From assembly GCA_009733575.1 (NCBI GenBank), contig ML769552.1:81288-145287 (forward strand): a DNA stretch of 64,000 nt, read 5' to 3'. The DNA is from Gymnopus androsaceus JB14 (Eukaryota; Basidiomycota; Agaricomycetes; Agaricales; Omphalotaceae). Every line of letters begins with the position of its first letter. The stretch's first letter is position 1. Both the position numbers and the translations under genes were made by a program. Below the pieces are notes generated by a model. That model was not told the DNA's origin. It did not search any database and saw nothing but the letters and a program-made list of their open reading frames with translations. Positions 24,737-36,234 of the stretch are shown here, one piece after another.

Positions 24737-26731
24737 TCAAACCTGTTCCTGGCTCTGCACTCCTCCACGACGACGCAGTTCCTCCTCCTCCTCTTCCAGT
24801 TCTTTCGCAATCTTCAAATCAATACACGGTGCAAACTTGCTACTAGCCCGAATCCGCGCGCCGTACTTGTAGAACAAGAACGGACTTGGCATCAATACTA
24901 ATCCAACGAGACCAACGAGGGTCGAAGCCCAGTTGATGCCAAGGCCATTGTACATCTGGACTGTGAATAGGGGGAAGGCGGCGGCGACGAGTGAACGGAC
25001 GGTGGTGTTGGCGGCAAAGGCGGAGGCGCTGTACATGAGGTAGGTGTCGATGAGGTAGCTCTGTTAAAGAAGAATCAGTAAGGAACAGGATTTTGGACTG
25101 GAGAAGACGTACCAAGAACGACATGAAAATCAAACTGATAGCAAAGCCCAAAACGATAGTAGCAACAGCAGGAGCGGCCCAAGGAACACTCGCGTATTCA
25201 CCAGTCCATCCGAGCCAGAAAGCACCGATAACGAGTGCAGGAGCACCCACCATCGCACCATAGAGACGGTATTCGGCAGGAGGGAACCCTTTCCAGCGAG
25301 GAATGTGTTTCGAGTACTGGAGGGAGAAGTAATAATTCAGCAAGGCTCCGAGGGTACTTCCGATACCAACACCGATGAAGACCAAGCCGTTCTGGGTCAA
25401 GCTGAATCCATGTCGGTCAATAAAGATGATTGGGAATGCTTCGAACACTGTAAAGAAATGCGATGAATAACTTGTGGTGGGTATAATGAAGAAGACGTAC
25501 GAGCATATAAAACTCCGTAGACGATTGACAGGTACACCGTCACTAGCACCAGGATGGGTTCCAAGAGCAACATCTGGAATGGCCTATACAAAGTCCGATG
25601 AACGAGAGGACCCAAATTAAAGTCCTGCTTCTCATGCTCTGCAAAAATTGCACTAGCAGCTTCCGGTCGTCTCGGCTTGTTTCCTCATTCTCTTCGCCTT
25701 CTTGAGCAAAATAACAGGTGCGTACGTCTCGGGAAGCAAGACAATCATCAAAATCGTAGAAGCTCCAGCAAATATGAACATGACCCAGAAGGTCCAGTTC
25801 CACTTGAGTGTGCTTTCGGCGATGAAACCCGCGACGAGAGGGCCTAGGACTGGTCCTAGGAAGACACTGGCCGTGAATAGAGATGTGGCGGGCCCTCTGC
25901 CTTCTGCAGGCCAGATATCTGCGAGGAGACCACCACCAATAGTGAGAGGGCCGACGGCGAAGAAACCACTGAAGAAACGAGTGACGAGGAGGGTTTGGAT
26001 GTTGTGTGCGAAGATCTGACCCAGTATGAACAGCGTATATGAGGACATGCCGACCACGAGAACGGGTTTACGACCAAACATTTCGCTTCCTGGACCAGAG
26101 AAGAAAGGCTATATATCATATAAGCAGCTGTTACACGAACAAGAAGCAAAAGATAAAACTCACTCCGAAGACGTATCCCAGCAAGAAAACACTCGTTACG
26201 AGGTATGATACCTCTTCTGAGATACCGAACTGTTCTATTATCCTCTCAGTCGCAGAACTCGGAGCGGACGAGGCAAACGTCCTAGATGAGAAGTGATATG
26301 AGAATCATCGTTTCGGATTTAAGAGAATTCATAACACTTACACGTTGATAGTCATTGCTGCAATAAGTATTGTGAGAAGCCACTTTCGTAGCTTACTCCA
26401 GTTCTGTGGATTTTCTGGATCGTCGGGACCACTCCAAGTGATAGGACGATGGTGAAGGCGTTCGTTCTGGGAATGGCGATTCCACCTTTTCCGGAGACTT
26501 GGGAGACAGCTTTGGAGGTTCCCGGACATCATCACCTCCATATTTCTCCATTCGCGCTTCATCATCCAAGATTTCTTGGTCAAGTTGTGATGGACGTGAT
26601 GGAGGTGCAGCTGGAGGTACATCGAGCATGGTCACAGAAGAGTGCGCACTGTGGCTTGGAGTTTGTTCCATATGCTTGGATTGAAGATGTGCGCTCATGG
26701 TGGCGGAAGAGCTTGGGCGCGACACTGACAT
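24737..26731 (-). CDS. MFS transporter, DHA1 family (polyamine/drug type)
   Basis: Plasma-membrane proton antiporter with twelve expected helices. The start is ATG 26731 (MSVSRPSSSAT), followed by a Pro/Ser-rich cytosolic head. The fungal DHA1 signature GPDDPENPQNWSKLRKW precedes helix 1. Motif A, GRKPVLVVG, is seen, then RFFSGFFAVGPLTIGGGLLAD and ASVFLGPVLGPLVAGFIAE (motif C-like). The second half contains YLSIVYGVLYALFEAFP and PEGRGP-type loops, ending in an acidic EELEEEEEELRRRGG tail. Short introns follow MTINV, VFGP, YAL and FMSF. Two joints do not read through: the head and the signature lie in different frames (near 26450), and the central loop changes frame near 25670. The first could be a weak-donor intron; the second looks like a one-base indel. 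Substrate not predictable; spermine/drug export is typical. Confidence 0.78.
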
Positions 26732-27414
26732 TAGTAGGGAATAAAAGGGGACGGTTTATTCCAACATGACGTTCCTCTTTTAAGAGCTCCCAAATTGAAA
26801 TTGAAAGCGATCGACGGGTGAAAGATGAATAAGGAGTAGCTCGGGCGGGAAAATGTGTCATCCCCTTGCAAGGATGATTCACGCAGTCCGTCATGAGCTT
26901 CCGTTTCCTATCGGACAAAAAAATTGGAGATTCTTGGGGAAAATACATTGGAGTAGCGTTTGCTGAATTGTATCTTGCAGGATTTTCCTACCTGCAAGAA
27001 AAGGTTAAAGGTCCAGTATGCAGTTGTCAGTGGGTAAACTGAATCCCGGAGAGAGGGGCGGAGGAGGAGGTGCGGACGAAGGCGCAACTTGACAAAGCGC
27101 CAATTACAGACGCTCGGTTCTCGGAAAGAAGTTTACCGGTCCGCTGATCTGCGCGCGCACTTACGCCATCGGTCGCATCAACGTCGCATACGCGCGTAAA
27201 GGCGGGTTAGTGTACCTGGCGGGTTGGTGTACATTAATGAATAAATACAAAATTTAACCAAAGATATTATAATTACTTACAAATCGTACAATCGAAAGTC
27301 CACTGCCACATCTACGTCCTGAGGGCTTCCTTAAAATGGGTGAATGAAACATATTAGGGCTTAGGCTATGAAGGGAACCCTTCAAGCTTGGACTGTCTAC
27401 TATGGTAAAAGATA
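26732..27414. other. MFS promoter region and spacer
   Basis: About 680 bases with no gene. A GC-rich patch around 27050-27215 includes gcgcgcgcac, and cgggttagtgtacctggcgggttggtgtac is a short imperfect direct repeat of unknown meaning. Confidence 0.4.
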
Positions 27415-27823
27415 GGACCCAGAATCTCCTATGGAACCTCCCTCGAAATAGCGTCATTTAGGACCACATTTGAGCAAAATCCCTCTCCAAATATAGCGTC
27501 AATCGAGGTGTAAAATCATAGTCCTTGTCCTCCATAGCGTCATTTGAGCCGGCGCATCAGCGCCGAACCGAAAATTTGACTATGGTACCAGAACAAAGCG
27601 TCAGCGTTCAACTTTAATACGTATAGATAAATTTATTAGCTACTACGAGCCATGTAGATGTACATAGAACTGGTTGGCCAATTTTTTGGAATTTTTTTGA
27701 AAATTTCTGTGATTTTTTTCGATTCACGTGATGATCTTGTCCGAAATAGCGTCTTTTAGCCAAAATCATAGCGTCATTTAGGGCCTCTGGCCGAGGGAGG
27801 TTCCATAGGAGATTCTGGGGTCC
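27415..27823. mobile_element. MITE with ~30-bp terminal inverted repeats, 409 bp
   Basis: The left end GGACCCAGAATCTCCTATGG (running on to CCTCCCTCG) is repeated inverted at the right end, with one extra base. Inside, the motif TAGCGTCATTTA or close variants recurs at about 27447, 27496, 27537, 27747 and 27769, on the same strand. The structure is that of a non-autonomous DNA transposon with internal repeats. No coding capacity. No convincing target duplication. Confidence 0.8.
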
Positions 27824-27998
27824 TTAAAAGGTCCGGGATATTATTTAGGTAGACGCCCGGCGGTAAGTTGTTAGACGCTCATCACTTCTCAACGCCTGAA
27901 CGCAACCTCAACGACCAACGCGTATAGCTCTTTTTCAGCTCTCAGTGGATTTGATTCCTCTTGTCTCCAAAAACTTTCCACTCGCGTCAAGTGCAAAC

Positions 27999-28849
27999 AT
28001 GCCTATGGATCAAGCTATATGCGAAGGTTGCCAGAAGCATGTTTTTGGCAAAAACTGCGGCTCTTCAGGCTCTTGTGGCAAGTGTCTCCCGCCTGGACAG
28101 CTTTTGAAGACATGTTCAGTGTGCAAGTTTGTTATGTATTGCGTGCGTCTACAACATTATTGATCATTCGACTTTATTGCATGTGGATGATGTCGAGTTA
28201 CAGCTGATAATTTTACTGCACAGGGTAAGGAGTGTCAAAAGAAGGACTGGTGCTCGCACAAGATCGGTTGTCGGGTTGCTTGCAGCATCCGTGATATGCG
28301 CAAGGACCTAGGGCCCGAGATAGAGGCCAAACACAAGTCTTTCGAAGCCTAGTGCACGAACACCGGTCCCTTTAGCCATGCTGCTATTAGTGCTCTTGGG
28401 CTTCATTCAGATTGGACAAGACTCGGTGCGCATTTTTGTTCGATAGTTTTATTTTTGTTCTAAATACCTTTAGATAACTATGTTTTCTTGGTCGATGTAC
28501 AAACAACCTCCACTGTGATCAGTAGCCGTCTTATCGGCGATGGTACCAATACTGAGCTCAACATTCGGTTCATCCACTCAATCAAGTCAGCGAGATGCGC
28601 TTCCATGGAAGAGGTACATACAATCTCAGATTGGCGATTCAAGGATGGGGCACTTGGGACCGAGATGTCTTTGGCGCACCGACCGGGTTTATTGCGCATC
28701 CTGTTCACAAATGATGGCTTTCCTACCCACTTGATCATTACACCACCCCTGTTAATCTCGAGCCTTCTGATCTCTTAAATATCCCATTTAAGCCCGACTG
28801 GTTGCAATGGTTATGTTCATGGTTGGAGGAGGCGACAGAGGAAGCCTAG
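27999..28849 (+). pseudogene. MYND-type zinc-finger protein, broken
   Basis: Starts MPMDQAICEGCQKH. A Cys-rich MYND finger follows: C-x2-C, then CGKCLPPGQLLKTCSVC, KFVMYC, and after a short intron GKECQKKDWCSHKIGC. MYND fingers bind proline-rich peptides, usually in regulators. The C-terminal region continues with CTNTGPFSHAAISALGL, a second intron, NYVFLVDVQTTSTVISS and finally IPFKPDWLQWLCSWLEE, as in the common mushroom MYND proteins. Two breaks are visible. A TAG at 28350-28352 stands where the family would have Trp (EA-stop-CTNTGP), and one base is missing near 28735 before DHYTTPVNLEP. Both point to a pseudogene unless the assembly is wrong. Confidence 0.65.
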
Positions 28850-29050
28850 GTAAGCAAGTAAATGTTCACTTCCCAAAGTTGGAGTGAAACTAAGCCTACA
28901 TTCAAGGACAGGAAAAACTAATCCTTTAGCCTTCTCCTTCATATAGCCCGATTCTTTGTCTATTAAATCAGCACTCCAAAAGGAAAGAGATGATGTAGAA
29001 GGAATAGTATGGCAAAGCATGGAAGAAAAGCGAAGGTCGCAGTACTGATC
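28850..29050. other. Spacer before the tandem duplication
   Basis: Non-coding 200 bases between the MYND remnant and the first duplicated unit. Confidence 0.4.
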
Positions 29051-30228
29051 GCATGTACTCACCGTGACGCTGCCTCAGTCCTGGACGAAACAGAGTTGCG
29101 CATCATGTATCCTTACGGTTGTCTGTCAATTCTCATGTTTTGGATGGCTGATGTACCAACGTCGCTCTCTCGTATTTCTTTCAGCTCCGCTGTGATTCTT
29201 GTTCAAATGCCCCGCCATCTCCGCAAGATGTTTTGACCCAGTGATACTGTCAATTTCCACCGAACGCGTGGAATGTCGACTTGACAGGGAGATTTTCAGC
29301 TGGGTCCGGGATGACAGTGCCTATAGCTCTATCCGCTAGCCAGATGAGCAACCGAACAATTATAGGTAGAGGAATGAGGGGATTTCTTGACACGCAACAA
29401 AGCGAACGATATCCATTTTTTCAAGTCCAATGCCCGACGTTTCGGTCATGATATTCCCGTTTTCCCTACAGGTCCCTACATTCTTCCTTCGCCGCTGCGT
29501 GTTGGTATTTGGTTCATCACCTCGACTGGCATCTCTCATTACCTCTCTCCGGAAACACCATCTCCGCCTCGAATTTTCCGTGCTTATGGTCCCTATACAT
29601 AACATTGGCGAATGTCATTGCATCAAAATAACTGGATTGAACTCGCGCAATAGTCGAACATTGTCTCAACATGAACTCCATGAAAAGGCAATGTATATAT
29701 TCAATAAATTCATTGAGGCAGATGGCAGTGTTGCAATGTCAACAATTGTCTGTCCTTGCGACCATTAGTAGTCAGTGAAGGCATACACCACAAGTGTGAG
29801 GATACTGGTAGCACAGGGCAGGGAACAGGCTCTCCAACCTTTCTTTCATTGCACAAATACTCAGATTTTGCTGTCGCGGTTGGATTGGAACAACTCCTTC
29901 GTATAAATGTCCAGTTGTGAAACTTGTGTCCGGTCAAGCTTCACCAAAATATACTATTATATATATAGGCAGATGTTTTATTCAACAACACTGGTGTCCT
30001 CTGGAGTCTTCTGGAATAGTATGATCTACTACCTCACACCCAATTTTAATCACAGCTTTTTGCTTCATTCACACCTGTCAAAGTTTCACAAACTATGTTC
30101 GGATGGTCAAGCAAGAGTATGAACAACATAAATTCCTACAGTTTCTTGATAAAAAAAGTACAGCTGGTGTATTGTTTCCTGTCCGGAGATAAGGTAACAT
30201 CGGGAAGAACTCCAACCTTGAACGCAGG

Positions 30229-30882
30229 TCAATACAAAGAAAACATATTCTGAATCGTATGCGATCCATTCACCTTGTTGTATCCCATCCGCTCATAAAA
30301 GATCTCCGCTCCTGAACCAGTTTGAGTGTCAAGAACCTGAAATACCAATTCAGCTACTGATCTCGCAGTATGAGCAGGAAGCCGCCTACAAGTACTGTGC
30401 GATTATTCTTCCGAGACACTTCCTCCATACAATCCATAAGTATTTTCCCGATACCCCTGCAAAAAAGCACACATATCTGAATGATTGAAGAATGTTTCCA
30501 ATGCAAAGACGAACCTTTTCCTATGCTCTTTTCCAACGATCATCTTTCCAACCTCACCACGATGTCCCGCATTCGGAGTTTGAGAAAGATTCAGAATAAC
30601 GCAACCCAGGACGATAGGGACTCCATCCGAGTCTGTCGAATCCTCTTGTGCGATAATGACGAATTGTTTGCCTTTTATTATGTTTTCTTCCATCGACAAC
30701 CAAAACTTTGACGCGTCTTCGATAGAGAAGGGCTGGACAAAGTTCATGGTGATGTTATCGTCCACACAGGACTTGAGTAGCATCGCGAGCTGAGGGATGA
30801 TTGAGCGGTAAGCGGAGGGTGCACAGGGTGCGACGGTAATGTGAGAGGCCATTGACCTAGGATATAAATTCGTTAGATCCAT
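30229..30882 (-). CDS. GNAT-family N-acetyltransferase (intact copy)
   Basis: Transfers an acetyl group from acetyl-CoA; acceptor unknown. Three exons read from ATG 30882 (or the next Met, 30852, which matches the start of the paralogue). Key parts are FVQPFSIEDASKFW, VIIAQEDSTDSDGVPIVLGC (central strand), VGKMIVGKEHRKRGIGKIL (acetyl-CoA loop of the R-x-x-G-x-G type, split by the first intron) and LDTQTGSGAEIFYERMGY, typical of the last GNAT strands. The stop is at 30229. Both introns are normal GT..AG, and the joined frame is open. It lies in unit A of the tandem duplication; the paralogue in unit B (34503-35127) is broken. Confidence 0.8.
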
Positions 30883-31050
30883 TACATAAAGCTTAAAGAT
30901 AGTAGGTCGGAGATAGCCTACTTTTTCGATTTAAGTAGGGAGATATAGATGGCCTTTAGTAAGGTGGAGGTATCGAAGAAAACCTGATAACAAATGATAT
31001 GAATCTTTAACTGCCTGGGGCCTCCTTGCTGTCACGCTGTGCCCTACTGC

Positions 31051-31530
31051 GCCATGCTGTGCCGCAGACTAGGGACTAGCATGGATTTGGGAATCCGAGC
31101 CATGCCCATCCGTGAATTTGCGGACGGTTACGGGGCGGGAACTTTTCTACAGCTACAGAGTAGTACCTTAGTTGAGTTGCAGCTTGCTGTGAGTCTTCAG
31201 GCAGTGTGACTTATGACAGCTCTCCGCGGCTGGTTTTCTTTAGAAACTACAGGAGCAAAGTTCTGACCTATGCACAAGTTTCCAAGCAAGGAATTGTAAC
31301 TCATTCTTCTTAGAAATCTTGGTAACTTCACCTTGTAGGCTTGTACTGAAGAAACGTACTGCTTTGGCATTCCTAATCCAGTAAATTGATAGATTAGATA
31401 CACCATCAATATAAATTTACGGTCAGGGTGCTCGCCCCTCGCCGTGAAAATTTCCCCGGTGGGTTGAAACCTGTGTGACTTCAAGCTCCGCGGCCGGGAA
31501 GCTCCCGGGGTGACCATGCTGTGCCGCAGA
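31051..31530. repeat. Extra segment in unit A flanked by a 17-bp direct repeat
   Basis: CATGCTGTGCCGCAGAC occurs at about 31052 and 31514; unit B has it once, at the matching place (35228-35244). The segment between is therefore an insertion in A with a long target-site-like duplication, or a deletion by recombination in B. A 106-codon minus frame inside is unassigned. Confidence 0.6.
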
Positions 31531-32330
31531 CGGAGTGCACTAGTGTCCGATACACTGACGATAACACATGAGCTCGAAAGAAGAAACCATTACAAAGATG
31601 TCGAAGCAGGTCGAAGCGGAGCCTAGCACGTACTCACCGTGACGCTGCCCCAGTCCTGGACGAAACAGAGTTGCGCATCGTGTATTCTAGATCTTACGGT
31701 TGTCTGTCGATTTTCAAGCTTTGGATGACTTCAGACTAATGTACCAACGTCGCTCTCTCGTATTTCTTTCGGCTCCGCTGTGATTCGTGCAATGCCCCGC
31801 CATCTCCGTAATAGATGTTTTGACCAAGTGATACTGTCAATTTCCACCGACCGCCTGGAATGTCGACTTTACAGGGAGATATTCAGCTGAGTCCGGGATG
31901 GTAGTGCCTATAGCTCTATCCCAACTCTATCCATTAGCTCTATCCAATAGCCGGATGAGCAACCAAAAAAACTGTAGGAAGAGGAACAATGGGAAATCTT
32001 GACACGCAGGAAAGCGAACAATATCCATTTTTTCAAGTCCAATGCCCGACTTGTGCCCGACGTTTCGGTCATGTTCCCGTTGTCCCTACAGGTCCCTACA
32101 TCCTTCCTTCGCTGCCAGTCAGTATTTGGTTCATCACCTTGACTGGCATCTCTCATTACATCTCTCTGGAAACGCCATCTCCGCCCCAGATTTTCTGTGC
32201 TTATGGTCCCTATATTGTCCCTATACATAACTTTGACGAATGTCATTGCATCAAAATAACTGGATTGAAATCACGCAATAGTCCAACATTGTCTCAATAT
32301 GAACTCCAAGAAAAGGCAATGTATATATTC

Positions 32331-33640
32331 AATGACTGGAGGGGATGGCCGCAGGCAGCAAAAAGCCGAACCTTTTGGGATCAAATTTTACTGAGCATAA
32401 TACTAAGTACCACAACAAAGTGTCTTTCGCTGACTCAGCTGTCTTAAATGCTAGCAACTCAGTCCTTTCGAGTTCATGTCTTAATTCTTGTGATATATGG
32501 TTTTTGATCTTTCCCAAATTAAATGGCCTCTACATGCACAATCCATTCAGGGAGTGGATATGCGAGAGCATCACATAGGTGCTTTGGATAGAGCAACAGC
32601 TAGCTAGATCTATGCATTATGTCAGTAGGGTTGACCGCGGGTCTACCCCTGGGTCTGCAAGGCCTGACCCCTACCCTTACCCTCAATACCATGGGTTTTG
32701 TGCAGTGAGTTTTTAGTAATCATGATACTGATGGAAGGGTGTTAGTTAATTTTTTGTTATAAGACATAAAAAATGTTCTAAATATCTATTTGAACATTTT
32801 CAACTCAAATTTAAGCCACCAATTTAGCTTTGAAAATCTGCAGGTATGGAGGGCCTCATACCCCTACCCCTACCCACCCTACCCTTGAGCCCAATACCAT
32901 GGGTATACCCCTGACCCATGGTGAATACTATATGCATACTACCTCAAGGGAATGCCTTTGTGAGTTGTGTGATGTGAATGCAAAAGCAGGAATTAGTGGC
33001 GCATTGCAGAATAGATCCTCTCAGAAACCGGGGGCTTAGATTTGAATGAGGATTGTGATACAAACACGAAATGGATTTTCAGCATTACTTTGACATGGTG
33101 CCAATACTAATTAGTAGCTACTAGTAAGACCAGTGGAATTAAGCATGGACCAGTCTCAGACATTGAACATTTAATATACTGTAGCATTTTGAGCACTTCG
33201 TAAGTCACAGGTCACAGGGCATCCAAATTTTACAAGCTGTCACACCATGTTGCAGGTCACACGGGGGGTCTACAAAATTTTGAGCAACTTCAATCCAAAA
33301 ATTGTGGCCTGCGGTGCCAAATTTCATATTTTGTCCCTAAAATTTTGAATGTCACAGGTTACGCTCTATGCCTACAAAAAAAAATATTCATACAATTGGT
33401 CACAGTCACAGGCCTTTACAAAGTGCTCGAAATGGGACAGTAGAAGCACTATTGAGGTGGGGGTAGAAGTAGAACTGAGTAGAAGAGATGCTGATGAAAC
33501 TTGCAGCTTGCTGTTGAATGGCAAAGATAAGATGAAGATATACTAAATGCAGCATGACTAGGTGTTCCAAATAAAGCTGTGGGCTGTCTGAATAAGGTAA
33601 TGGTACAAGAAAAACTTTCACATAAGGAGCCAAACCTAAA
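32331..33640. mobile_element. ~1.3-kb insertion in unit B, composite
   Basis: Unit A runs directly from tatattcaat to aaattcattgagg, whereas unit B has about 1.3 kb in between. It contains two blocks rich in ccctaccc ending aataccatgggt (32650-32700 and 32860-32905) and a smaller inverted-repeat element (33184-33434). No transposase was recognised. Confidence 0.55.
33184..33434. mobile_element. Small MITE-like inverted repeat, 251 bp
   Basis: The left end CATTTTGAGCACTTCGTAA matches the reverse complement of the right end CATTTCGAGCACTTTGTAA. Internal gtcacaggtcacag repeats appear near both ends. No open frame of note. Nested in the larger insertion. Confidence 0.65.
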
Positions 33641-33929
33641 GGAGCAATAAATTTATTGAGGCAGATGGCAGTGTTGCAATGTCAACAATTACTGGGACAA
33701 TTGTCTGTCTTGCAACCAGTAGTAGTCCGTGAAGGCATAGACCATAAGTGAGAGGATACTGGTGGCACAGGGCAGGGCACAGGCTCTCCCTTTCTTTGGT
33801 TGCACCAAAATGCTCAGAGTTTGCTGTCGCGGTTGGATTGGAACAACCCCTTCATATGAACATCCAGTTGTGTGGTCAAACTTCACTAAAATATACTATT
33901 ATATAGAGGCAGCTTTTGTTCAACAACAC

Positions 33930-34205
33930 CATCAGCAAAACCTGTATGACGTGGGCAGTGCTTGAGAAAACTGTCCAGAGTTCCCAGCACTCCAGTGTCC
34001 CAGCACTCAGATGGTCCAGCTGATGCAGGAGGGAGCTCCCAGAAGCTCCCAGAGGCCACAAAATTACCTTATCTGGAAATAAAAAAGAGATGTTGTATGA
34101 TTTTATATTTCTGACAGCACTGGCCAGCGCTGGGAGCTCTGGGAGCGCTGGGAATTTTAAGTATTGCTGTGGGAATTAAAATGCAAAATACAGGTTTTGC
34201 TGATG
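33930..34205. mobile_element. MITE with perfect 18-bp TIRs, 276 bp
   Basis: Starts CATCAGCAAAACCTGTAT and ends with its exact reverse complement. Unit A of the tandem duplication preserves the empty site (caacactggtgt), which places the borders and suggests a 2-bp AC duplication. The inside is rich in palindromic GGGAGCTC/CCCAGC words and has no coding capacity. Confidence 0.85.
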
Positions 34206-34502
34206 ACTGGTGTACTCTGGAGTCCTCTGGAATAGTATGATCTACTACCTCACACCTAATTTTAATCATAGCTTTTTGCTTCATTTACATCTGTCAAAGT
34301 TTCGCAATTTACAAACTATGTTCGGATGGTCAAACAAGGTGTTTTGCCACAGTAAACGGCACTTAGCGAGTTATATTAAGGATGCACAAAAGATGAACAG
34401 CACAAATTCCTACAGTTTCTTGTAAAAAAGAGTACAGCTGGTGTATTGTTTCCTGTCCGGAGATAAGGCTGAGTCAGGCAGAACTCCAATCTTGAACGCA
34501 GG

Positions 34503-35127
34503 TCAATACAAAGAAGATATGTTCTGAATTGTATGCGATCCATTCACCTTGTTGTATCCCATCCGCTCATAGAAGATATCCGCTCCTGAACCAGTTTGAG
34601 TGTCAAGAACCTGAAAAACCAATTTAACTACTGATCTTGCAGTGTGAGCAGGAAAGTTACCTACAAGTACTGTTCGATTATCCTTCCGAGCCTCTTCTTC
34701 CATACAATCGATAAGTAATTTCCCGATACCCCTGCATAAAGACACATATCTGAATGATTGAAGAGTGTTTCCAATTGCGAAAGACGAACCTTTTCCTATG
34801 CTCTTTTCCAACGATCATCTTTCCAACCTCACCACGATGTGCCGCATTCGGAGTCTGAGCAAGAAACAGAACAACGCAACCCAGGACGACAGGAAGTCCA
34901 TCCGAGTCTGTCGAATCCTCTTGTGCGATAACGATGAATTGTTTGCCTTTTATTATGTCTTCTTCCATCGACAACCAAAACTTTGATCGCGTCTTCGATA
35001 GAGAAGGGCTGGACAAAGTTCATGGTGATGTTATCGTCCACACAGGACTTGAGTAGCATCGCGAGCTGAGGATGATTGAGCAGTAAGCGGAGGGTGCACA
35101 GGGTGCGACAGTAATGTGAGAGGACAT
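34503..35127 (-). pseudogene. GNAT acetyltransferase, broken tandem copy
   Basis: Paralogue of 30229-30882, with the same exon order, introns and ending (KVNGSHTIQN). Compared with that copy it has lost one base near 35072 (tgagggatg became tgaggatg) and gained two near 34986 (acgcgtc became acgcgatc). The N-terminal half is therefore out of frame: the stretch from ITMNFVQPFSIEDA to KFWLSMEED needs both changes undone. The acetyl-CoA loop (RGIGKLLIDC) and the last strands remain. The start at 35127 reads MSSHITVAP. Probably non-functional since the duplication. Confidence 0.75.
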
Positions 35128-35472
35128 TGATCTACAGGGTATAAATTCCTACTTTTTCGATATAGATGGCCTTTAATAAGGTAAAGGTATCGAAGAAACC
35201 TGATAACAGGTGATATGAATCTTCGACTGGGCCTCATGCTGTGCCGCAGACGGAGCCGAGAGAGAGAGAGATATTCAATTTTATATCGCCAACTTATCGT
35301 AAGTAAGAGATCGGGAATATTCGTGTGGCAAGCACCAGTGTCCGATACGCTGACGATCACACATGAGCTCGAGGGAAGGAAATCATACAGCATACATGTT
35401 CTATGTCTAAGCTGTCCCGCTCGTTCTTTCTTTGCTATTTTCCTCGATGTCGAAGCGGTCGATCGAGCCTAG

Positions 35473-36234
35473 CTGAAGATGAGATCGATTGATGGGTTGG
35501 ATTGCTCTTGTTACATTGCTTAGTACTGTAAGCTGGCTGAAAGCATCACTGAATCGACACGGTTCAACGCTATCCCTGGAAGCCCTCACGATCCTACAAG
35601 TAGCTCATCCCGTCAGATTGGACCATTTACACTCCTTGTCATCCGGGAGTCCAGATCAACCATTTCGAGCCTACAGGTCGAAACTCCTCGATCCTCGCAT
35701 TTCTCGGTGTTCGTGGCGCCCAGGAGCTCCGGGGACTTTCGGAACCTCAGCATACGTTCGTGGCGAAATTGAATACTGACATATTGAACTGTGCTGACTC
35801 TCGCTCAAAAACGGAGATGGTGAGAATAGGTTCAACACCGAGTTTATCAGCTGGGTAGTTATTGAATGGAAGAAGATATCCAAGACACACTAGTATGACT
35901 ACAGATACTATGCTTTCGCAATGGCCGCGTCGACGACGAAGTCGGAAAACAATTTCGATAAGTAAGTACAACTTGAATTTTGAGAATTATACTTAGTTGG
36001 AGTCTTGTTTCACTGGCAAAATGGGAAGCTTTGGAACCAATTTTAGGTGAAACGTAATTTGACTTGCATTTATTGAAGCTGCAGTGGCAGCAGGTAGCTT
36101 AGAAACTAGCTCTTGATAAAACTAGCTCTTGAAACTTATGAAAGGCGGCTCTCGGGCCGGATTCGGCTTTCCGCGGGCTTTATATGACGAAGTCTGACGA
36201 TTTCCAATCGTAACGATTCTTCACCTTAACCACG
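35473..36234. other. Intergenic, promoter of transaldolase
   Basis: About 760 bases with unassigned small open frames (35489-35779 plus; 35671-35971 minus). A TATATGA at about 36180 is the nearest TATA-like word, 54 bases before the transaldolase ATG. Confidence 0.4.

Larger units (their letters stand above)
29051..31625. repeat. Tandem segmental duplication, unit A
   Basis: Starts at gtactcaccgtgacgctgcc and ends just after gaagcggagcctag. The same start recurs at 31630 and the same end at about 35472. Unit A carries the intact GNAT gene (30229-30882). Left of it are about 1.1 kb that are open in places on both strands (for example 29387-29602 plus and 29360-29605 minus) but have no recognisable product. 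It has about 460 extra bases (31051-31512) missing from unit B, flanked by two copies of CATGCTGTGCCGCAGAC. Confidence 0.75.
31630..35472. repeat. Tandem segmental duplication, unit B
   Basis: Second unit, same orientation as A, longer because it holds two later insertions (about 32331-33640 and 33930-34205). Its GNAT copy is a pseudogene. A plus open frame 31989-32447 starting MGNLDTQESEQYPFF matches the similar frame of unit A only in part and reads into the insertion. Confidence 0.75.

Noticed and set aside
29360..29605. Protein-coding gene in the left part of duplication unit A (either strand)
   Set aside because: Frames are open on both strands but the equivalent parts of unit B do not keep one frame preferentially, and no domain is visible.
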